Shown piece by piece: positions 36,785 to 48,672 of a stretch of DNA of 64,000 nt. The position numbers were made by a program, and so were the translations under genes. The DNA lies in contig NC_080559.1 in assembly GCF_030253575.1 (NCBI RefSeq), forward strand, positions 5,912,501-5,976,500. The letters run 5' to 3'. Each line of letters starts with the position of its first letter. Position 1 is the stretch's first letter. A model generated the notes under the pieces. That model was not told where the DNA came from and searched no databases. It worked only from the letters and a program-made list of their open reading frames with translations. The stretch is from Rhododendron vialii (lineage: Eukaryota; Streptophyta; Magnoliopsida; Ericales; Ericaceae).

Positions 36785-37115
36785 TCGATAATTGCAATGG
36801 AGATGAAGAAAATAGAGAGCAGTGCCAAGAAAAAAAGTGACCCGGTAAGATAAAATAAGAAATCAATTTTGAGTAGCTATCTTTACACATCATTCTTCCA
36901 CATGCTCTATTCTACAAGCTCTAAGAAGAATTAACCAAAAATTGTGAAAACCCACTATAAATCACATCACAAACGCACAAATGCATTCGATCGAAAGAGA
37001 GAAACAAACCGTTCTTGGATTTCTTGGACGAAAAGTAGGCAGCGGCAGCGACAATGGCAACAAGGGCAACAGCTACACCCACGATCTGCATATGAAATGG
37101 TTCTAAGAAATCCAT
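29311..37115 (-). CDS. CBR1: NADH-cytochrome b5 reductase 1
   Basis: FAD enzyme passing electrons from NADH to cytochrome b5 for fatty-acid desaturation and other ER reactions. Nine exons: 37010-37115, 34930-35071, 33776-33866, 33587-33664, 32521-32601, 32310-32399, 30581-30646, 29657-29743, 29311-29403. They total 834 nt, giving 277 residues against about 281 in Arabidopsis CBR1. Residues 9-28 form an N-terminal membrane anchor. KPYTPTT (94-100) binds [15 protein letters not shown] (137-148); [10 protein letters not shown] (157-166) and [10 protein letters not shown] (251-260) form the NADH site. All domains are complete. Intron 4 (32602-33586) uses a GC donor (AAG/GCATGT); others checked are GT-AG. 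Intron 1 holds a 620-bp tandem duplication with foldback elements; introns 2 and 6 hold a retroposon and a Stowaway MITE. The start is the ATG at 37115, which begins the hydrophobic anchor. Confidence 0.96.
30991..31265. repeat. Diverged tandem duplication in CBR1 intron 6
   Basis: CCCATGCCATTCTCCAAGAC occurs at about 30998 and 31118. Each copy is followed by a (CT)n run and TGTTTATATG(T/G)TTTTGACT. Two units of roughly 120-145 bp. Confidence 0.8.
31572..31834. mobile_element. Stowaway (Tc1/mariner) MITE
   Basis: 263 bp with the classic ends CTCCCTCTGTCCCAAAATGG and CCATTTTGGGACGGAGGGAG, followed by TA on the right. The left TA has decayed. In CBR1 intron 6. Confidence 0.88.
34083..34551 (+). 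mobile_element. Truncated non-LTR retroposon
   Basis: GC-richer island in CBR1 intron 2. The 3' end is TTTTTAATAAAAAATTTGCC then GATC and an A-rich tail, as in plant LINE tails. A 9-bp direct repeat AACGTATGT bounds it (34074-34082 and 34552-34560). At 469 bp and without a coherent reverse transcriptase frame it is a 5'-truncated LINE or a SINE. Confidence 0.72.
35682..36032. mobile_element. Foldback element, subfamily B, copy 1
   Basis: About 350 bp long imperfect hairpin. The core GATCCGAGCCGCTCAATGTG and AACGTGATTTTAAGGGTACC is shared with subfamily A, but the ends differ (GGATCC / CCGCGCGGACC left, AGTGCGGGATCC right). Followed by (TA)n. Confidence 0.82.
36302..36646. mobile_element. Foldback element, subfamily B, copy 2
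   Basis: Second copy made by the 620-bp tandem duplication. It lacks AAATCAC-type bases near 36549 that copy 1 has. Otherwise nearly the same. Confidence 0.82.
36709..36780. repeat. (CT)n(TA)n compound microsatellite
   Basis: About 22 CT units followed by about 13 TA units, beside the foldback element. The same CT-TA pairing lies at 51003-51079. Confidence 0.95.
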
Positions 37116-37527
37116 CGGGATAGGTAATGGAAAAACGCCTAGATCCCCCCGCAAAAGTGGAAACGTAATCAATCAAGAAAAAATGAAACCGTTGTAAAAT
37201 AATTAAAAGGACTGATTATTTGGGTGGAAATTTGTTTTGAATCTTGGGACAGGAATACACGACCGAAAAGGATAAGGAGAATCTGGGTACGGGTTTGTAT
37301 CTCACGTCACAGAGAAGATGGACGGAGAGATAGAGGGAGGGTTGGTGGAGTAGTTGGACTGTTGGAGTAAGGGATCTGGTTCCCAGCTACCCACTACGCT
37401 ACTCTCAGCTGTTAAAACTGTGGGCTGAGAAGTTGGACTGGTGGTGGGTTTGGCATAAACTCCCATTTTGGCATAATAGCATAATAGGCGGAAGGTATAC
37501 TCTTAGGCCATGGTAAGTGAGTTCTGC

Positions 37528-37740
37528 TCCGTTCCAGAAATTTTCTTCCAAAATAAACAGTTTATTTTATATTTTTAAATTAAAAAATAATGTAAATAAA
37601 AAATAAAATTTTAATTTTTTTTACATTGTATAACAAAATTCATATTACATATTTTTATATTTTAATAAGTTCATAAATTTTTAGCTTGAAATTACATTTT
37701 TAAAAAATAATGACTTTTTTTGCGTTGGGGAACGGAGCCT
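37528..37740. mobile_element. MITE with GCTCCGTTCC ends
   Basis: Short inverted ends GCTCCGTTCC and GGAACGGAGC bound an AT-rich interior that matches the repeat at 23162. No clear target duplication. Confidence 0.62.
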
Positions 37741-38084
37741 TAGGGGTTAGGATAGGATTGTTAATCCTGATATTATTCTAAATTCTTTAGATTAAGAATA
37801 CCATGATATTACTAATTATTTTAATTCATGGGATTATCAATACCACCTCCCACTAGATATTATTAATTCTATCTCAAGCTCTATGATGCAAAAGACGCCC
37901 TTGCCCATGATATTTTATGTTAATAACAGTAGTACCCTTATTAGTATTTACCCACCTATATGCCAAAAATCCTAGGTTTTGCTTCTTTTCTTTTCTGTCT
38001 TCATATGAACACCATTTTTGCATTACAGACATGTTGGGGACAGTTGGGAGGGTGGTGGAAGCTTACGAGTTTGTCAGAAAGTTT

Positions 38085-38425
38085 AGGCTCACTGCACATG
38101 TCCACCGCATGCATGTGGAGCCACTCTAGATCCCACAAAAATACAAAAAATAATTATAAATTTTAATTTCTTACGGGGCTTTATAAAAAAATCAATTCCA
38201 ACGGATATCAATAAGTATTTTTTTTGAATTCGTAGAGTGAAATTGCTAAATTGCTCAATTTCGTTCTTACGACTCCAGAAAAAATACTTACCAATATTCG
38301 TTGAAGTTGATTTTTATAGGGCTCCATAAAAAATTATTTTAAAATTTGTGGATATTTTCTTTTGTATTTTTGTAAGACCCAAAGTAAGCCCCACGTACAC
38401 ATGTGCGGTAGACTTAGTGCGGTGA
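38085..38425. mobile_element. Foldback repeat with arms of about 130 bp
   Basis: The left arm (CACATGT...GCATGTGGAGCC, ACAAAAATACAAAA, GGGGCTTTATAAAAAAATCA, AAGTATTTTTT) pairs with the right arm (AAAAAATACTT, TGATTTTTATAGGGCTCC, TTTTGTATTTTTGTAA, GCCCCAC) around a loop near 38230-38275. A different family from the GATCCGAGCC foldbacks. Confidence 0.68.
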
Positions 38426-39361
38426 CTGTAACACTTATCAACTTCAAAAGTTTAGGATCCATTCTCGTGGCTTGCAGAAATCATGAAGAACTTGAATTAG
38501 GTGAAATACATATGCAGATACCAGGGGCAAAATACATGCACAGAGACCAGGTTATGATGTGGCATTTGACAAAATACACAAGAATTTGGTTTTTCACCCA
38601 TGGTTATTATTGAAAAAATACAATTTGTTATCATATCCTTTTGAATTTCAATCCCATAATTTAATCCTTATACAATCAAACACCCACTTGGGATTATCAA
38701 TCACATCTCCTTACCATCCCACCTCCCTACTAATCCTATCTAATCCAACACACTTATCAAACATGGTCTTATTTTATTTAATTATTTATTTGTCTTTATT
38801 TAGTTTTTTCTCATTTATTAGTTTTTTGATGATTTTTTGTATGGATTATTACTTCGTCATAATAATGAAATGAATCTAAACAAATAAACAAATAGGCCTA
38901 AGAAGGTTTTTTTTTTTGGTGGGTTGAAAAATTTGGGATAAATGACGCTTTAATCCTTAAACGGCCCTTAGGCTACTTTTGGTACGAAATGAAAAGAAAA
39001 AGGTGCAATTTCTCTTAATGATAAGAAAAGAAAAAAAGAGAGTATGTTTTCTCATCATCTCATTTGGATAGACCTTACACTTTCTTTTTTTACCAAATCT
39101 CACCACTTTTAGTGAGAAACAAAAATAGCCGCATAAGGAATTCTTGATTATCACCATCTCGCACCTCTTTACCATCCAAACAAGAGAGAAGAAACTCTTT
39201 CCTTCTATTTCTTTTTTTTTTTTCTCCTGAAAACTCCCATCCAAAGGGTAAGAGGTTGTTTGAATATGAGTTTTGGTGGCAATGGTGAAGGGTGGCTCAC
39301 GGTAGAGGTGGAAAGATAAGAGTAAAAAGGGAGTGTGTGCGTGTGTGTTTTTCATGACAGC

Positions 39362-39535
39362 CAAGGATGGAATCAGAGGGGGTCTAGTAGCGGCGACCGC
39401 CACGACAAGAATTTTAGAAAATGTAATTATTATATGTAAAAAAAAATTATGCCCAACTTATATAGTTTCGCCACTATTAGATTTTTTTAGTATACATTTC
39501 GCCACTGCTAAGATAAAATTCTGGTTCCGTCCTTG
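39362..39535. mobile_element. hAT MITE with 8-bp target duplication
   Basis: 174 bp. Ends CAAGGATGGAATCAG and (reverse strand) CAAGGACGGAACCAG. Exact 8-bp direct repeat ATGACAGC at 39354-39361 and 39536-39543. Confidence 0.87.
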
Positions 39536-42348
39536 ATGACAGCAGTTGTCGCCCAAAGAATTGAGAATAGGAAAAAAGTGGACTTTTGGTGGCAATGCTG
39601 ATGGGGAGTGCTGGTGGAGGTGGGAAAATGAGAGGGATAATGAGAATGAGTTTTAGAGTAAAAAGGGGATACAGTGAAAAGAAAATAAGTTGAAAAAAAC
39701 CTAATACCCTTAAATTATGTTGTTACTTGATTATCAAATTTATTAGTAGTCAGATAAAAAAATTTCATGATTAATTTAATTTCACATTATTTGGTATATT
39801 TATTATTACTACTTGATATGTTCATAATATAAGATAGTAACAATTAAGTACGAAATCGCATAAATGTTTTTCGTGACCTCTTAACGAACTGATTATGAAG
39901 AGAGGAAAACTTTGTAGATTAACCTAAATTGTGAGAGCCAAAAGGCTTAAATTGGAGAGACGTCGCTCTCAGCCTATATGATTGTACCTCTTGCCTTGCA
40001 AGGGAGAAGTTTGGAGTTCGAGTCTATGGAGAGACATTGAACCCCCTAGGTTGTTAACACATGCACTAATTTTTTCACTAACTCCAAACTGATGTATGCA
40101 ATATTGGTAAAAAGAAAGGCCTAATTTGAGGTGTAGGGTACAGAGTGACATTGAATAGAATGTCAATGAGTACTTTTTTCGATATTTTCTCTAGGTTTGT
40201 GAATGTACCATTTTCAAAATCTATGGGCACCACATTCTGTGAGCATTTGACTACAAAATGAAAAAAAAAAACTGTGGGCAACAACCTGTACTAATCTAGG
40301 TATAATAGTGAATGCTTAATTTTTACTAATACTTTCATGAGCGTGAAGAGGAGCTGGAATTACTAGCTTTAAGCAATTCAATGACTTATTTGCCTTGTTA
40401 ATGAGTTTCTTTAGGTTTTTTTTTTTTTTTAAATGTTTGATTTTTTGAATTTACTTCGATGAGAGGAATCGAGAAGTAAAAAAAACAAAAAACCCAGATT
40501 GAATTTTAAAATAATTATAGGAAAAAAAAAACACTTGAAAGTTTGTCCCTTTCTAGTTTACTATTTTTCTTTAGTGAACTTTTGATTATAAGTTTTCCAT
40601 TTAAAGGCAAATGGGACACTGATAGGCGACCTCGCACGAGGTGCACGAAAAGTAATAAAAACTTAATGAGTGAATTAGACTAAAACCTCCATGAGGTTTT
40701 TGAAAATGCACTGTCCTGCCATCTGGTTTTGAAAATTACTATCACACCTCTTTCTTTTGAAACTAATCAAACTATTAACTATGGTTATAGATTCTCCCGT
40801 TCCGTCAAGTCTACCATGACAACGTCATCTTTGAACATATTCTATCCGGCCCAATTTGTTTGTCCAACCTAAAAAAATTCAACTTTTTTAGGGAACACAA
40901 TGATTACACCTAAAAAGATACAACTTTTTCACATTTACCCTCATTTTTTTTTTAAAGTTACTTTATTCCACTAAAGAAAGGGCAAAAAAGGAAAATCGAT
41001 TCAATTATAAGTCAAATGGACAAACATTTTGGGACACTTAAAAGTCAAAAAGTAGACAAACAAATCGGGACGGAGGGAGTAATTAATACCAAAATAAACT
41101 CAATAGAAATAGTTTGAATTACACTTATTTACTTCCCTTTCTAATGTATTGCATAGTTGTTTGCATGAGTACACTATGATATTTGTGAGAAACCTCGTGG
41201 AAAGTCACTGTAATTCTCCCAAAACGTATCAATGTGAGATTTTGGCATCGTCGATATTTTCGACCAGCTCTAAAATACGAACCTTTTTGGATCATCAATT
41301 AGTTTTGGAAAGAACCCAAAAGACGATCGAAACTAAGTCGTCTGGTCCATACCGGAGAGGATGTTCCATTCAAATATGATTCTTTTACCTTTGTTTTAAC
41401 CAGACACTTGATTCGGCAAAGTTGTTGTTTTGGATTTTTGTTTTAATTCTTTTAACGAAATAAAAGAATTGATAATAAATACAATAAGATAGTGTACAAA
41501 ATGATCATATAGACATATATAAACAGGACTCTGCATCGAGTTCTTTTTATCAGCAAAGAAAATTTCATTATCATAAAAAAAAAATACAAAAAAACAGTAT
41601 AAGAAGAAAGAAAGTGCATTAAAGCTTCAAAGAGTATAACACTGTCCTAGTACTACAGCTCGCAAAAAACTAACTTACCCCTCAGCCTCTCAAGTTGAAG
41701 CTCAACGAAAACCATGGGGGCGCGGAAGAAGGAAAATTTAGCCTGATAGGCATTAGAAGGGAACCTAGCCACCTTAGAATAGCCTAGCCTAACGCTTGAA
41801 AGCGCAAAAATCAGGATACAAGCATCCCGTGGATTCACTTTCAGAACTCGTGTAAACATTTACCTATGATCATGCATATAAATCAATGACATTCAAATGA
41901 AAAACAGAGAAAGCGTATCTGTTTCGGGAGAACCCTGAGATTCGTTTCAGTTATCTATGAATGAAAATCACAATGCAACTCAGTTCCAATCGAAGACGAG
42001 AATCAATATTGAACATACTGACATTTTGTTTTGTATTCACGTATGTATCTTTATGTGTATGAAATGTTGAGAAAATACAAGCCGTTATGCATAGGATGGA
42101 AGACGAGAAGGACGGGAGTTAAATGCTCAGGAAATAACTTATCCGTCCAGCATGCTGATACACACATGAGAGAGATGTTCCCTTTCCTGGGTTTCGGTTT
42201 TCATCCAACATAGTGATTCCTAGGCACAACCAAACATAGGAATAAGAATGACCATTCCGGCTTTATTCCATTCGGTTTTATTCCGGTCTTCAATTCCATT
42301 CCATATCAACTTTGACTCCATTGAACCGAATATATAGGCTTCAAGTAC

Positions 42349-42386
42349 ATTATTCTCCTATCCTAACATTATTCTCCTATCCTAAC
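42349..42386. repeat. 19-bp tandem repeat across a stop codon
   Basis: ATTATTCTCCTATCCTAAC occurs twice head to tail. The stop codon of the BODYGUARD-like gene (42369-42371) lies in the second unit; the first is the start of the 3'UTR. Confidence 0.95.
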
Positions 42387-43817
42387 ACCAGATGCTGATG
42401 CCCATATACGCTCTAAATCCCGAGTAAAATGCTTCTCTCTGTCGAGAATTACAGTTATATGGTCAGCATTGGGAAGAATGTTAAGCTGTGTGTGAGGAAC
42501 TTTCATCTTGATGCTAAAGCTGCATTCCGGAGGAACTAACTGGTCCTGAGTACCGTGCATGATGTGGACCTTTGCTCCAGAACCATTCAAAGCGTCCAAA
42601 TACTTGTCCATTGATTTTGCACCGCCGCATATCACATTATGCATGGAGTGCCATGCTGACTGATGAGTGTGTCTTGCCAAGTCCAAGACCAGGAAGTGTA
42701 AATCCCTGAGAGAGAAAACAGAAACAAGCAAATTATGCTTCGAGAGGAAAGAGAAAGAGAACAGAAAAGAAGGATCGAGTTTATATTTATGCAGAAGAAT
42801 GCAGTTTAGACTTGAAGGGATTACTTTAGCCAATTTTGGGACACCTTTGCTGAAGAGCTCATGCCTAGTGTTAACTGCTCTACTAAAAGTGGTGTGACTT
42901 GAACCTCGACTGTGTTTAAAAGTTGTGTGACTTGAATCTGGACAGTGTTTGGACTCACAATATGTAGGAAGATACAGAAATTGATGCAGAAAATGAGAAT
43001 GATGGATGTAATTCATTTAGGAAGAAGTGACTACCCGAATCAATCAAATGGTAACAGACTTGACTGTTAATGGTGATCAATAACAGAAGCTTCTTAACCG
43101 CTGGAAAATGTGATTATTAGATGCAAAATTTCCTGCAAATATATATATCTCAATACACACACACACACACACATATGCATACAACATAGCCCACCTCTTA
43201 CGGCAAATCCCAACTTGGCCTGACCGGCTTGGTGGGCGCGTGTGATAGTGAACCTTGTGGAGCGAAGTTCCGCATTGCCTTGCTTTTGGGGTTGAGTTTT
43301 ATACAAGACCGAAACAACCCAAGGATGGGTCCTCCTACAAAGACTTCAGTACCCACCCCGAGGGGATGAGTCCCTTGTTCTAGAAGAAATGATATATAGC
43401 CACTCAAGCTACTGTACTTAACAGATACGGGAAAGAACCTTCTATCCATTCTTAACCAACGTCCATGCAATGGGATTTAGAGCCAATTTCTCATTTACTC
43501 CTAAAAAGGTTTAGATCAAAAGAGAAATATACGACATTAATCTCCTTATGAAGGGAAAAACATTACCATATGAACCCGGGTAAAATATGTGTTGATGCCA
43601 CATTCATTTTTGCTCAAAGTATGCCACAATGGTGTTATCAAAACCCATTTTCTAACGTTTTGTAACAAATGTGACAAGGAGCAATAAGTCAAATGAGTAC
43701 GGGTTGCCAATATTTGGGAACTTAATGAAATGTTGTTACCTTTTTCTAGCTAGTAGCTTGAGAATCCACTCCCATGCCCTATGGTTCCGACAGATGAGGA
43801 AACATACACATCGACTC

Positions 43818-43852
<35 letters not shown>

Positions 43853-46328
43853 TGACAATGGTGGCCAAATTTTCCTTTCTGCAAGCCTTCCTAGTGCTGT
43901 CAAACTGGCATCATCTCTAGGAGAAGGGAAATAAGGCTGAAATTACAGCAACATTGACATAAGCACATAACAAGAAGAACCTAAACGGGAAACCAAACAA
44001 CTGGAATTCAATGTCTTTTCACTTCATTATTTTTTGCTTATCATTTCTTCTCTTCCATAAATCCGTGATCCAAGTAGAGGGTTATAGGTTGAACAATACC
44101 ATGGAAACATTTTGTGCACTTACCGGTGCTATAAGGGTGATAGATTTTACAGACTTGGAGTACTTTGCAGCCAATGCCAGTGCAATTACAGAACCCATGG
44201 AATGTGAAACCAAATGGAAAGAACCCAACTCATTAGGACTGATGACTGATTCCTCAATCATTTCCAAGTGATCCCTCAGAGTGTATAAACAGTCTCTTGG
44301 CTTTGGGCTTCTTCCAAAGCCTAAGAGGTCCACCGCAAATAATCGGTAATTACGGTTTGTGGACTCGGATAGGCAAGGAAACACCATTTCTGTCCAAAGT
44401 GAGGAGGAGGAGAGGAAGCCATGTAAGAATATCACATTTTCTGCTGGCCTTTCACTGCAACCATGTCCAAATGTAGCTGTGAAACACAAAATGGAAACAT
44501 AAGTAACCATCTTCTGCTTCTGCCAAAGAGAAGGAAAATTGTAGCTATCTCTTAACTAAATTTCAACAACTGTTGCATGCGATGGAGTATAAACACGTAT
44601 CAGTGAAATCAAAAAGCAAACTTGAGGGCAAAGGAAATCCCACTCCTGTTACAACTTACAGAAGAAAGGGTTCACTTGGATAGATGAATAATCTTAAAAT
44701 TTTAGGGGCATCTGTGGGGGATGTGATTAGAGAGAAGCCAAGGTTTCGCACGTCTAAAATTAGGTTCGTAAACAAGCCTGCATATACAGGTTTCAGAAAC
44801 ACCTCCAAGCTTTGAGTTGTTTATTAATCAAGTCAATCTAAAACGAGTTTTAACCGAGTCAAACTCAATTACTTGGGGGTTTTTTTTCAAGCAGTACAGA
44901 CTTATGGAGACTGGTAGTGATTTGTTCAAGCTTGATTCTAAACCTAAGAAGCTTTAAATATGTGCTCAAGTTTGTTTTGTTCAAGTATGCAAGTATGTAC
45001 GAAACCAAGCTTTTTAATAAGCAAGGTTCTATATAGGTAACGAGATATGTAATCGTTGCCATGCAGTATAATGAGATTGGAAGGATCGAACGATACCAAC
45101 CGGCTATGAAGTACCGACACTCTTTGGACCCAAAGTGTAAGATAAAACATATGTGTTTGTGTAAGGCATACACTATTAGTCAATAATGAATTAAGTTTAG
45201 GGAAGGATTTTCTTGGACTTACCTCGTTGAGGTAATTTAGATGAGATAAGCCCAAGAAAATCGACAATGTGATAATTGTTCTCTTTTTCCGTCGGATAAA
45301 TCGTGTTTTTCATCGGGTTGAGTACTCTTCCTCGATCGATCTTTGTTCCCGATTATTCTGAATGCACGTTGTAGGGAAGGTCAGCGTCCGAGAAGCAGTT
45401 GACCTGGTTGACCCTTCAATCAGAGCCTAACACGTGGCAATGGGTTCAGGTGACGAATGGCTCGCAAGGGTCGCAACAGTGACACAGCAGTAAAAGTGAT
45501 GCTAACCCTACGCCACGTGGGATGCTAGTACAGTGCCCGCGAGAGATTCACAAGGGATGTAACCTCTCTCGCGACCACTACAAGAGACGGGAGGGCCGGG
45601 GCGCGAGCCCCGATACACCAAAGAGATAGCTCCTCCAGGTAGCTCGAACGGAGACAAAGAGCCCGAGAAAGGGGAGAAGTGTTGGCATGATCCCCAGAAG
45701 GGAGACAAAAAACATTTGACTCACACATCAGACCTCTCTTACACCTTGTTAACGAGTCGTACAAGCTTGAATAACTTTCACATATTTAGCACTCCTACTT
45801 ACTCCGAAAACCGATTAAAAAGTTACACGAAAATAATTACCATTAGCAACTAAAAAATTGTGTGGCTCAATTGTAAATTGCACTAATACCTTTTGATGGT
45901 TCTTTCACAACAACATGAAGCCTCTGATCACCATTGCTCATCCAAGAAACACAAGACTCACACCCACAGTCGGACCACCTACTCCCCACCACCCCCTTCC
46001 CACCTCCATTTTCCTGCAACCCCTCCAACTTTCTTGGAAATCCAAGAAAACCGATTTCCCTGAACAGGTTTTTCCTCCCATAAAGAGTCTCTGAAACTTC
46101 ACTTTCTCTCTCATCGCTCATGACACTCGTTCCTTTCTCTCCCCTGCTGTGGCAGTAACACTCCCTGGCGTTTCCTTCAATGTATTCATCTGCGATTCTG
46201 AAGAAAATGCAGAGAACAGTGTCGAGGAAGTCGAGGACGAGGAAAACAACCCAACTTATGGCTGAAACAAGGACCTCGGCAGTTTTTCTCGGCCATTTTC
46301 CGGAGGAAATTGGCCAAGCCGTGCCCAT
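42369..46328 (-). CDS. BODYGUARD-like alpha/beta hydrolase
   Basis: Member of the BODYGUARD family, extracellular epidermal proteins needed for cuticle (cutin) formation. Four exons, 45890-46328, 44124-44476, 43740-43936 and 42369-42705, total 1326 nt and 441 residues (Arabidopsis BDG1 about 469). A hydrophobic N-terminal segment (about 18-45) is followed by a Cys-rich part including RWSDCGCESCVSW. The hydrolase fold starts at FLHGFLSSSSLW (163-174). The catalytic triad is S239 in SHSMG, D384 in HGTQD and H412 in ADHIT. WPPLSFGSAVMSWYEHLSR and HTHQSAWHSMHN are family blocks. The exon 2 acceptor was placed at 44477 because the nearer AG breaks phase. The true substrate of the family is not settled. 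A GA tract sits just upstream of the ATG, at 46338-46358. Which BDG paralogue this is cannot be decided. Confidence 0.94.
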
Positions 46329-46392
46329 GTGGACGTGGAGAGAGAGAGAGAGAGAGAGCAGGGGATTGGAGCGTGGAACGTACTGGATCCGC

Positions 46393-46404
46393 GGGACATT
46401 TAAA
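46393..46404 (-). promoter_or_regulatory. Possible TATA-like box of BODYGUARD-like gene
   Basis: Minus-strand CCCTTTAAATGT, about 70 bp upstream of the start codon. Weak match; position only is suggestive. Confidence 0.3.
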
Positions 46405-47468
46405 GGGTGGGGATTGGGCCACGTCTAGAAGTTTACAGGCTACTTTTAATTCCATCTATGTGTTTGTCCTCTCAAACTTCGCTCTCGTGAATTTAACTAC
46501 TTTGGAGTATTTTTCAAAGGACGCTTTTTTGCATGCGGTGGCACTCACGCGCTCACACGTGTGTTATGTGACTTACCTCTCGTTCGCTTGATAACTGGAG
46601 CATCTAGTTCAGTTTTTATTTTATTTTTTCAAGTTTTCTTAATGATGATAGAAATTATCCGCATTTTAAAAATTTATTAAAAGCATCATTTATATCGAAA
46701 ATCACATTAATCGGATAGATCTTGGATGATATAATCAAAGCGATTTTCATTGTAATTGTATTCTCGACAAATTCTAAAACAGTTCAAAAAAAAAAAAGGA
46801 AAGAGCTCATTTCTCTATTTTTTCTTTTCGTATGGACAAGTGTTGGAACACATCTTTCAGACACAACTGTATTAGAACAGTAGGATGTATGTAGATCCAC
46901 ATGTATTGAGCAGATCAATCTAAAATGATGTTATGTCCGTTGTTGTGTTTTAAAATTATAAACAGATCGATTAACCAACTGGGCCCGCTCAGTTGATCAG
47001 GACATTTGCATCTCACTATGAGTTCAGAAGTTCGCATATCTCCATTTTGCGTGTGGGTGTTCTTCTTTTAGAAAAACTTTTCCTTTCTTTCTTTTTGCTG
47101 TGTTTAGATCAGTTTTTGAGATTATGAATGGAGAGAGAAATAAAATAATGATTAAAAGTATGAATAATGAGTGGAGAGAGATAAAGAGAGAAATGAGAAT
47201 AATGATTGAAAATAAAGGTAAGAAGTAAAAAGTAATGATTGAAAGTAGGGGTAATGAGTATTTTTTGAGTTGAAAATTTTTTTTCCAAAACCAATCGAAA
47301 CAAGGCATTTATTCCTTTGGTATGATGGGCTTATTATACAATCTCTTCTTTCAATTGAATAAAAAACCTTTATCGACTAGTACGGTTCCCTCATGGAAGG
47401 TGGCATCAAGCTTCCTGGGTCAAAAAGTTCAAATGACAAAGAATAAATGCCATTTTCTTCTTTTTTTT

Positions 47469-47858
47469 AGAGCATTCGCACCAAGCTGGTTAAACCAGCT
47501 CTTGTCGCTATTATAGCGAGAAAGTCAACCAAAACCAGTGAGCATCAGCCTTGCTGACAACTCGGGGAAAACTAAAGTAGCTACAGTTCCTCGTTTATGT
47601 AAACGAGCTCCTGTTCATTCGGTAAGCATTACTTTATTATTATTCCGTAGCATCTCAACTTGCAGCCTGTTTGATTGTACGTGTACTATATGAAACATGA
47701 ATAAAGAAGAATAAAGAATCAATATTTTAATGGAATAATTTTAATATAGAGAGCCTGATATAGTAGATATTTTAAAAGTGAGTAGCTAAAGTAAAAAATT
47801 AGCTTTTTAAGGTGTAATTTGGTCCAAAATTTAAAGAGGCTTGTGCGGATGCCCTTTG
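47469..47858. mobile_element. Inverted-repeat element with GCATYCGCAC ends
   Basis: Ends AGAGCATTCGCACCAAGC and (reverse strand) AGGGCATCCGCACAAGCC pair. The interior repeats GTAGCTAAAGTA/CTAAAGTAGCTAC words. Common plant MITE style; no clear target duplication. Confidence 0.62.
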
Positions 47859-48480
47859 TAATTTATTTATACCTAAATTAATATGTGATTCCTACTAGTA
47901 TAAAATCAAAATGTGCTACTAGCCCTTCAATAAAATAAAGTGGTACAACGGAATTGATAAACAAGTAGAATAAAGTAATAAAGTTGACAGATGAAAGTGG
48001 AGTTCAGGTAAGACTTTTGTATAAATTCGGCATGGTATGCTCGTAGTTGTTAGTAATACAAAGTCGTAAACCCGAAAAACTGGAAAAATTATCAATGCTT
48101 ATGAGGCACCGCCCCATTGGCGTGCCCCAAACTTTTTCTCCACCACATATTTGTGTTATCACCATGACAAAATGAGTGATAGAGAAGAGTTTAGAATACC
48201 ACCACGTAATGCCCCATGAGCATGAAATTAACAATTACTCGAACAACTGCAACACCATCAAGTTTGGTGATCAAACCACACAATAAAAGAACAAAAGGGT
48301 GGATAATAGCCGTTGTTGTGTCTTATTTTGAGGTCGGTGTGCCAATATTGTATATTTCCTTTAACTTGGGGACTTCGGTTGTAATTAAGCAGGTGGGAAA
48401 CTCATTTTGGGTATTATCTACCTTATGCGAATATCTTTTATCGAAATGAATTATATATTTATGTTTAAAAATCCAGGGCG

Positions 48481-48672
48481 TGACATGGCCTCATGGTCAA
48501 TGCTTAAGATTTAAGGGTTTGCTCCCTCCCAATTAAGATATTAGGTTCGAAACCTATGCTATCAATTCTTTTGGGGTCAGTTCATATAGACTTTTGCCCC
48601 TGTAAGTACTGCACGGTGGGATTGGAACCACATGATTAGTCAGCTGGCCCGAACACTTGAGCTTACGCTTTT
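48481..48672 (+). mobile_element. tRNA-derived SINE
   Basis: Box A-like TGGCCTCATGGTCAA (48486-48500) and box B AGGTTCGAAACC (48543-48554), a body, and a T-rich tail (48668-48675). The segment TAAGATTTAAGGGTTTGCTC with the CCCTCC after it matches the SINE at 27893. Confidence 0.7.

Larger units (their letters stand above)
37116..42368. other. Intergenic region between CBR1 and BODYGUARD-like genes
   Basis: CBR1 5' flank up to about 37500, then repeats: two MITEs, a foldback repeat, AT-rich palindromic remnants near 38850 and 40450, a Stowaway right end at about 41060-41079 (GGGACGGAGGGAG then TA), and a possible SINE fragment around 39975-40080 (box B-like GGAGTTCGAGTCT). No host gene supported. 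The minus-strand frame at 41653-41859 has no recognised domain. Confidence 0.65.

Noticed and set aside
39975..40080. SINE
   Set aside because: Only a box B-like word is clear and box A and tail are not, so not listed as a feature.
43094..43490. Extra exon in BODYGUARD-like intron 3
   Set aside because: Open minus-strand frames exist, but exon 3 joins exon 4 directly in phase with the conserved protein, leaving no gap to fill.
44124..44460. BODYGUARD-like exon 2 starting at the AG next to 44452
   Set aside because: That acceptor shifts the phase relative to exon 1; the TTTCACAG at 44477 keeps the frame.
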